Position numbers and translations under genes: made by a program
Shown here: piece after piece, positions 62,537-64,000 of the stretch
How positions within the stretch are numbered: the first letter of the stretch is position 1
How the letters are laid out: every line of letters begins with the position of its first letter
Notes under the pieces: generated by a model
Databases searched by the model: none
Told to the model about the DNA's origin: nothing
Seen by the model: the letters and a program-made list of their open reading frames with translations, nothing else
Assembly (NCBI RefSeq): GCF_041438805.1
Contig: NZ_CP109190.1
Location: forward strand, 186,001-250,000
Reading direction: 5' to 3'
Source: Streptomyces sp. NBC_01707
GTDB lineage: Bacteria > Actinomycetota > Actinomycetes > Streptomycetales > Streptomycetaceae
DNA: 64,000 bases

Positions 62537-63142
62537 ATGGAGGTCTCGTTCGGTGGAGCGGCCGCCGAAGCCGCGTACGCACACGTACGCTGCCTGCTTG
62601 TGCCAGCGATCCTCAATCACAGCGTGAGGGTCTGGCTGCTGGCCGATCACTTGGCCCGCCGCGAGGGGATCGATACGCCAGAACGTGAGTCTCTAGCCGT
62701 GGCCTGTCTGTTCCACGACGTGGGGACAGCTCACCAGCACGACGGGCCGCAGCGCTTTGAAGTGGAGGGCGCGGACGCGGCGAGCGCTTTTCTTTCCCGA
62801 CATCGCTGGCCAGCACCGCTCATCAAGGGAGTATGGGAGGCCATCGCTCTACACACTTCACCGGGCATCGCAGAACGGATGGGAAGGCTGCCTAGGCTCG
62901 TCCGGGTCGGTGTCAGGGCGGACTTCGGTGCGACTGAGCTGATCGAGACCGATGGCGAGGACCAACTGGCCTCTGCACTCGCCTTGTTCCCACGTCTGAA
63001 CATCGAGTCCGTGCTGGGTAAGGCTGTGGTGGCGCAGGCGCTCCGGTGTCCCGGAAAGGCACCTTCCTCCAGTTGGCCAGGCGGACTGCTCGCCGCCCAC
63101 CTGGCGAACCCGGAGTACTCCGGAGTCAACCCTGCCTTCTAG
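62537..63142 (+). CDS. HD-domain phosphohydrolase-like protein
   Basis: A 201-residue protein from ATG 62537 with AGGAAGG about 9 bases upstream (MEVSFGGAAAEAAYAHVRCL). The HD pattern is visible: His in AILNHSVRVWLLADHLAR near 30 and the HD pair in LAVACLFHDVGTAHQHDGPQ near 62. Two more helices (FEVEGADAASAFLSRHRWPA, WEAIALHTSPGIAERMGRLP) complete the fold, which resembles cyanamide-hydratase-like HD enzymes. The substrate is not known. It diverges from the alpha/beta hydrolase across a palindromic operator. Confidence 0.82.
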   Translation: MEVSFGGAAAEAAYAHVRCLLVPAILNHSVRVWLLADHLARREGIDTPERESLAVACLFHDVGTAHQHDGPQRFEVEGADAASAFLSRHRWPAPLIKGVWEAIALHTSPGIAERMGRLPRLVRVGVRADFGATELIETDGEDQLASALALFPRLNIESVLGKAVVAQALRCPGKAPSSSWPGGLLAAHLANPEYSGVNPAF

Positions 63143-63363
63143 CTCAGCGTAGACGTTACCCGAAGCCCGATGCACGGGTAGGACGCGCTGTACGGCCAGC
63201 CGGAGATGTGGGCGAGGGAGTCGTAGAGCTTTGTCCACGAGCCCAGTTCCCAGTCAAGGGTCGCGTCGATGTATGTGCAGGGCCATTGAGAGAACAGCGC
63301 CATGGTGCCCTCAAGGTCTTGGTCGCTCTTTTGCCGGAAAAGGCGTACGAGCCGCTCCTGCAA
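63139..63363 (-). pseudogene. Fragment of an NTF2-like (SnoaL-type) protein
   Basis: From a TTG at 63363 the minus frame reads MQERLVRLFRQKSDQDLEGT, MALFSQWPCTYIDATLDWEL, GSWTKLYDSLAHISGWPYSA and SYPCIGL before a stop. This is the N-terminal half of the SnoaL/NTF2-like fold used by small isomerases or by accessory domains. The second half, which would close the cone-shaped fold, is missing. Its stop overlaps the end of the HD gene on the other strand. Confidence 0.6.
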
Positions 63364-63966
63364 CAGCAGTTGTTGCGTTGGGGAACGTTGACGGCACTAC
63401 GCACTCTGGGGGCCTGGCCGGGAAGACACCCGTCCTTGGTCATCGCCCGCCGCGGCCGACGCGGCCCGCATCGGAGCCAAGCTCAACCCAATTGTTGTGC
63501 CGACGGCACGCAAAGGGCGTCGCCGCGGGGTTCCGGCGTCCGCCGTGATGTGCGTGATGCGGCTGTCCATGGGGGAGGCACTTCCGGCAGCATCTCGTCG
63601 TAGGCAGCAGAGGCACGGATGGGTCCGTCCGGCCCAGGAGCGATCACCGGGCCGGAGCGGCGTCGTCGATCCTCTCTGCGCCCTCTCGCCCACGCCACTG
63701 GACCTTCGGCGTAGGTCCTTGGACGGGGGAAGGACCCGAGCTCCGCTGATAGCCGGTCAGGCTGAGGCGCCCTGCCGCACCTGCCGGACGCTCGCGCAAG
63801 AAGCGTGGACGATAAAGCATGGCTGTCGCCTGGCTGGCCTCATAGCCTCGGCAGAAGTCATGCCCCGACCCTCAATGCCAACACGTGCAGGGCGTTCGGC
63901 CGGGGCGTGCCTCCGCTCCCGCTTCGGGACTTTCCTCGTCGAACTCTCCTCGCAAAAGGCCGAACC
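63364..63966. other. 603 bases without a confident gene
   Basis: Plus-strand frames here (for example DAARIGAKLNPIVVPTARKG) look partly protein-like but have no usable start or family match. The end probably contains the promoter and AAAGG site of the gene starting at 63967. Confidence 0.35.
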
Positions 63967-64000
63967 ATGACCACCGCAGTACACGGCAAACCGGTTATCC
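63967..64000 (+). CDS. 5' end of a gene leaving the window
   Basis: ATG 63967 (MTTAVHGKPVI...) is preceded by AAAAGG about 6 bases upstream and remains open to the window edge. Only 11 codons are visible, so nothing can be said of function. Confidence 0.4.
   Translation, partial: MTTAVHGKPVI

Overview
This is high-GC DNA with GTG/TTG starts, dense TetR, SDR and MDR genes, an SsgA-like sporulation protein, PP2C/STAS partner-switching regulators and many actinobacterial insertion sequences. It is best read as a Streptomyces (or close relative) accessory region such as a chromosome arm. Many genes are fragments, which marks a recombination-worn region.

Layout: (1) 0.2-8.8 kb: a lipoprotein, then a 2366-residue secreted RHS-repeat polymorphic toxin with a HINT self-cleavage domain, a small C-terminal toxin tip, its adjacent probable immunity gene and a strong terminator. 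(2) 8.9-15.5 kb: stacked mobile DNA, comprising a frameshifted tyrosine-integrase remnant, a complete IS3-family element, a C-terminally damaged transposase and a three-gene cassette (HTH regulator, divergent degenerate tyrosine-recombinase-like gene, coupled transposase-like gene). (3) 15.6-22.3 kb: a run of small cytosolic genes (barstar-domain, DUF4253-like, HEAT-repeat, DUF4265-like and unknowns) that looks like an orphan-immunity array, broken by an IS481-family element. (4) 22.4-34.5 kb: redox metabolism, with gnd, SDR and aldo/keto reductase genes facing a TetR gene across repeated operators. A GlxA-type regulator then faces an MDR/NIPSNAP/HbpS-like operon across a perfect 34-bp inverted repeat, followed by an SDR-TetR pair. 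(5) 34.5-36.1 kb: a graveyard of gene fragments. (6) 36.1-38.5 kb: cydAB, a short-Q-loop bd-type quinol oxidase. (7) 38.8-43.7 kb: helicase and acetyltransferase fragments, a small secreted His/Trp-rich protein whose promoter shares an operator with a nearby TetR gene, an SsgA-like gene, a truncated cold-shock gene and a MerR gene preceded by a 32-bp inverted repeat. (8) 43.8-48.1 kb: decayed stress-signalling genes, namely two PAS/PP2C phosphatases each broken by one frameshift and a STAS fragment. (9) 48.2-55.8 kb: a DUF4331 protein, then a minus-strand group of amidohydrolase, TehA/SLAC1-type transporter, molybdopterin oxidoreductase lacking its fourth Fe-S cysteine, and a small helical protein. 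(10) 56.4-64 kb: an IS5 remnant, AraC regulator/SDR divergent pair, TetR, broken acyl-CoA dehydrogenase, alpha/beta hydrolase, HD-domain hydrolase, an NTF2-like fragment and the first codons of a gene leaving the window.

The strongest candidates for something new are the HTH/recombinase-like/transposase-like cassette at 12.2-15.4 kb, the toxin-tip plus orphan-immunity array, and the TetR-secreted His-rich protein regulon. Family names come from recalled motifs without database searches, and function beyond family level is inference.
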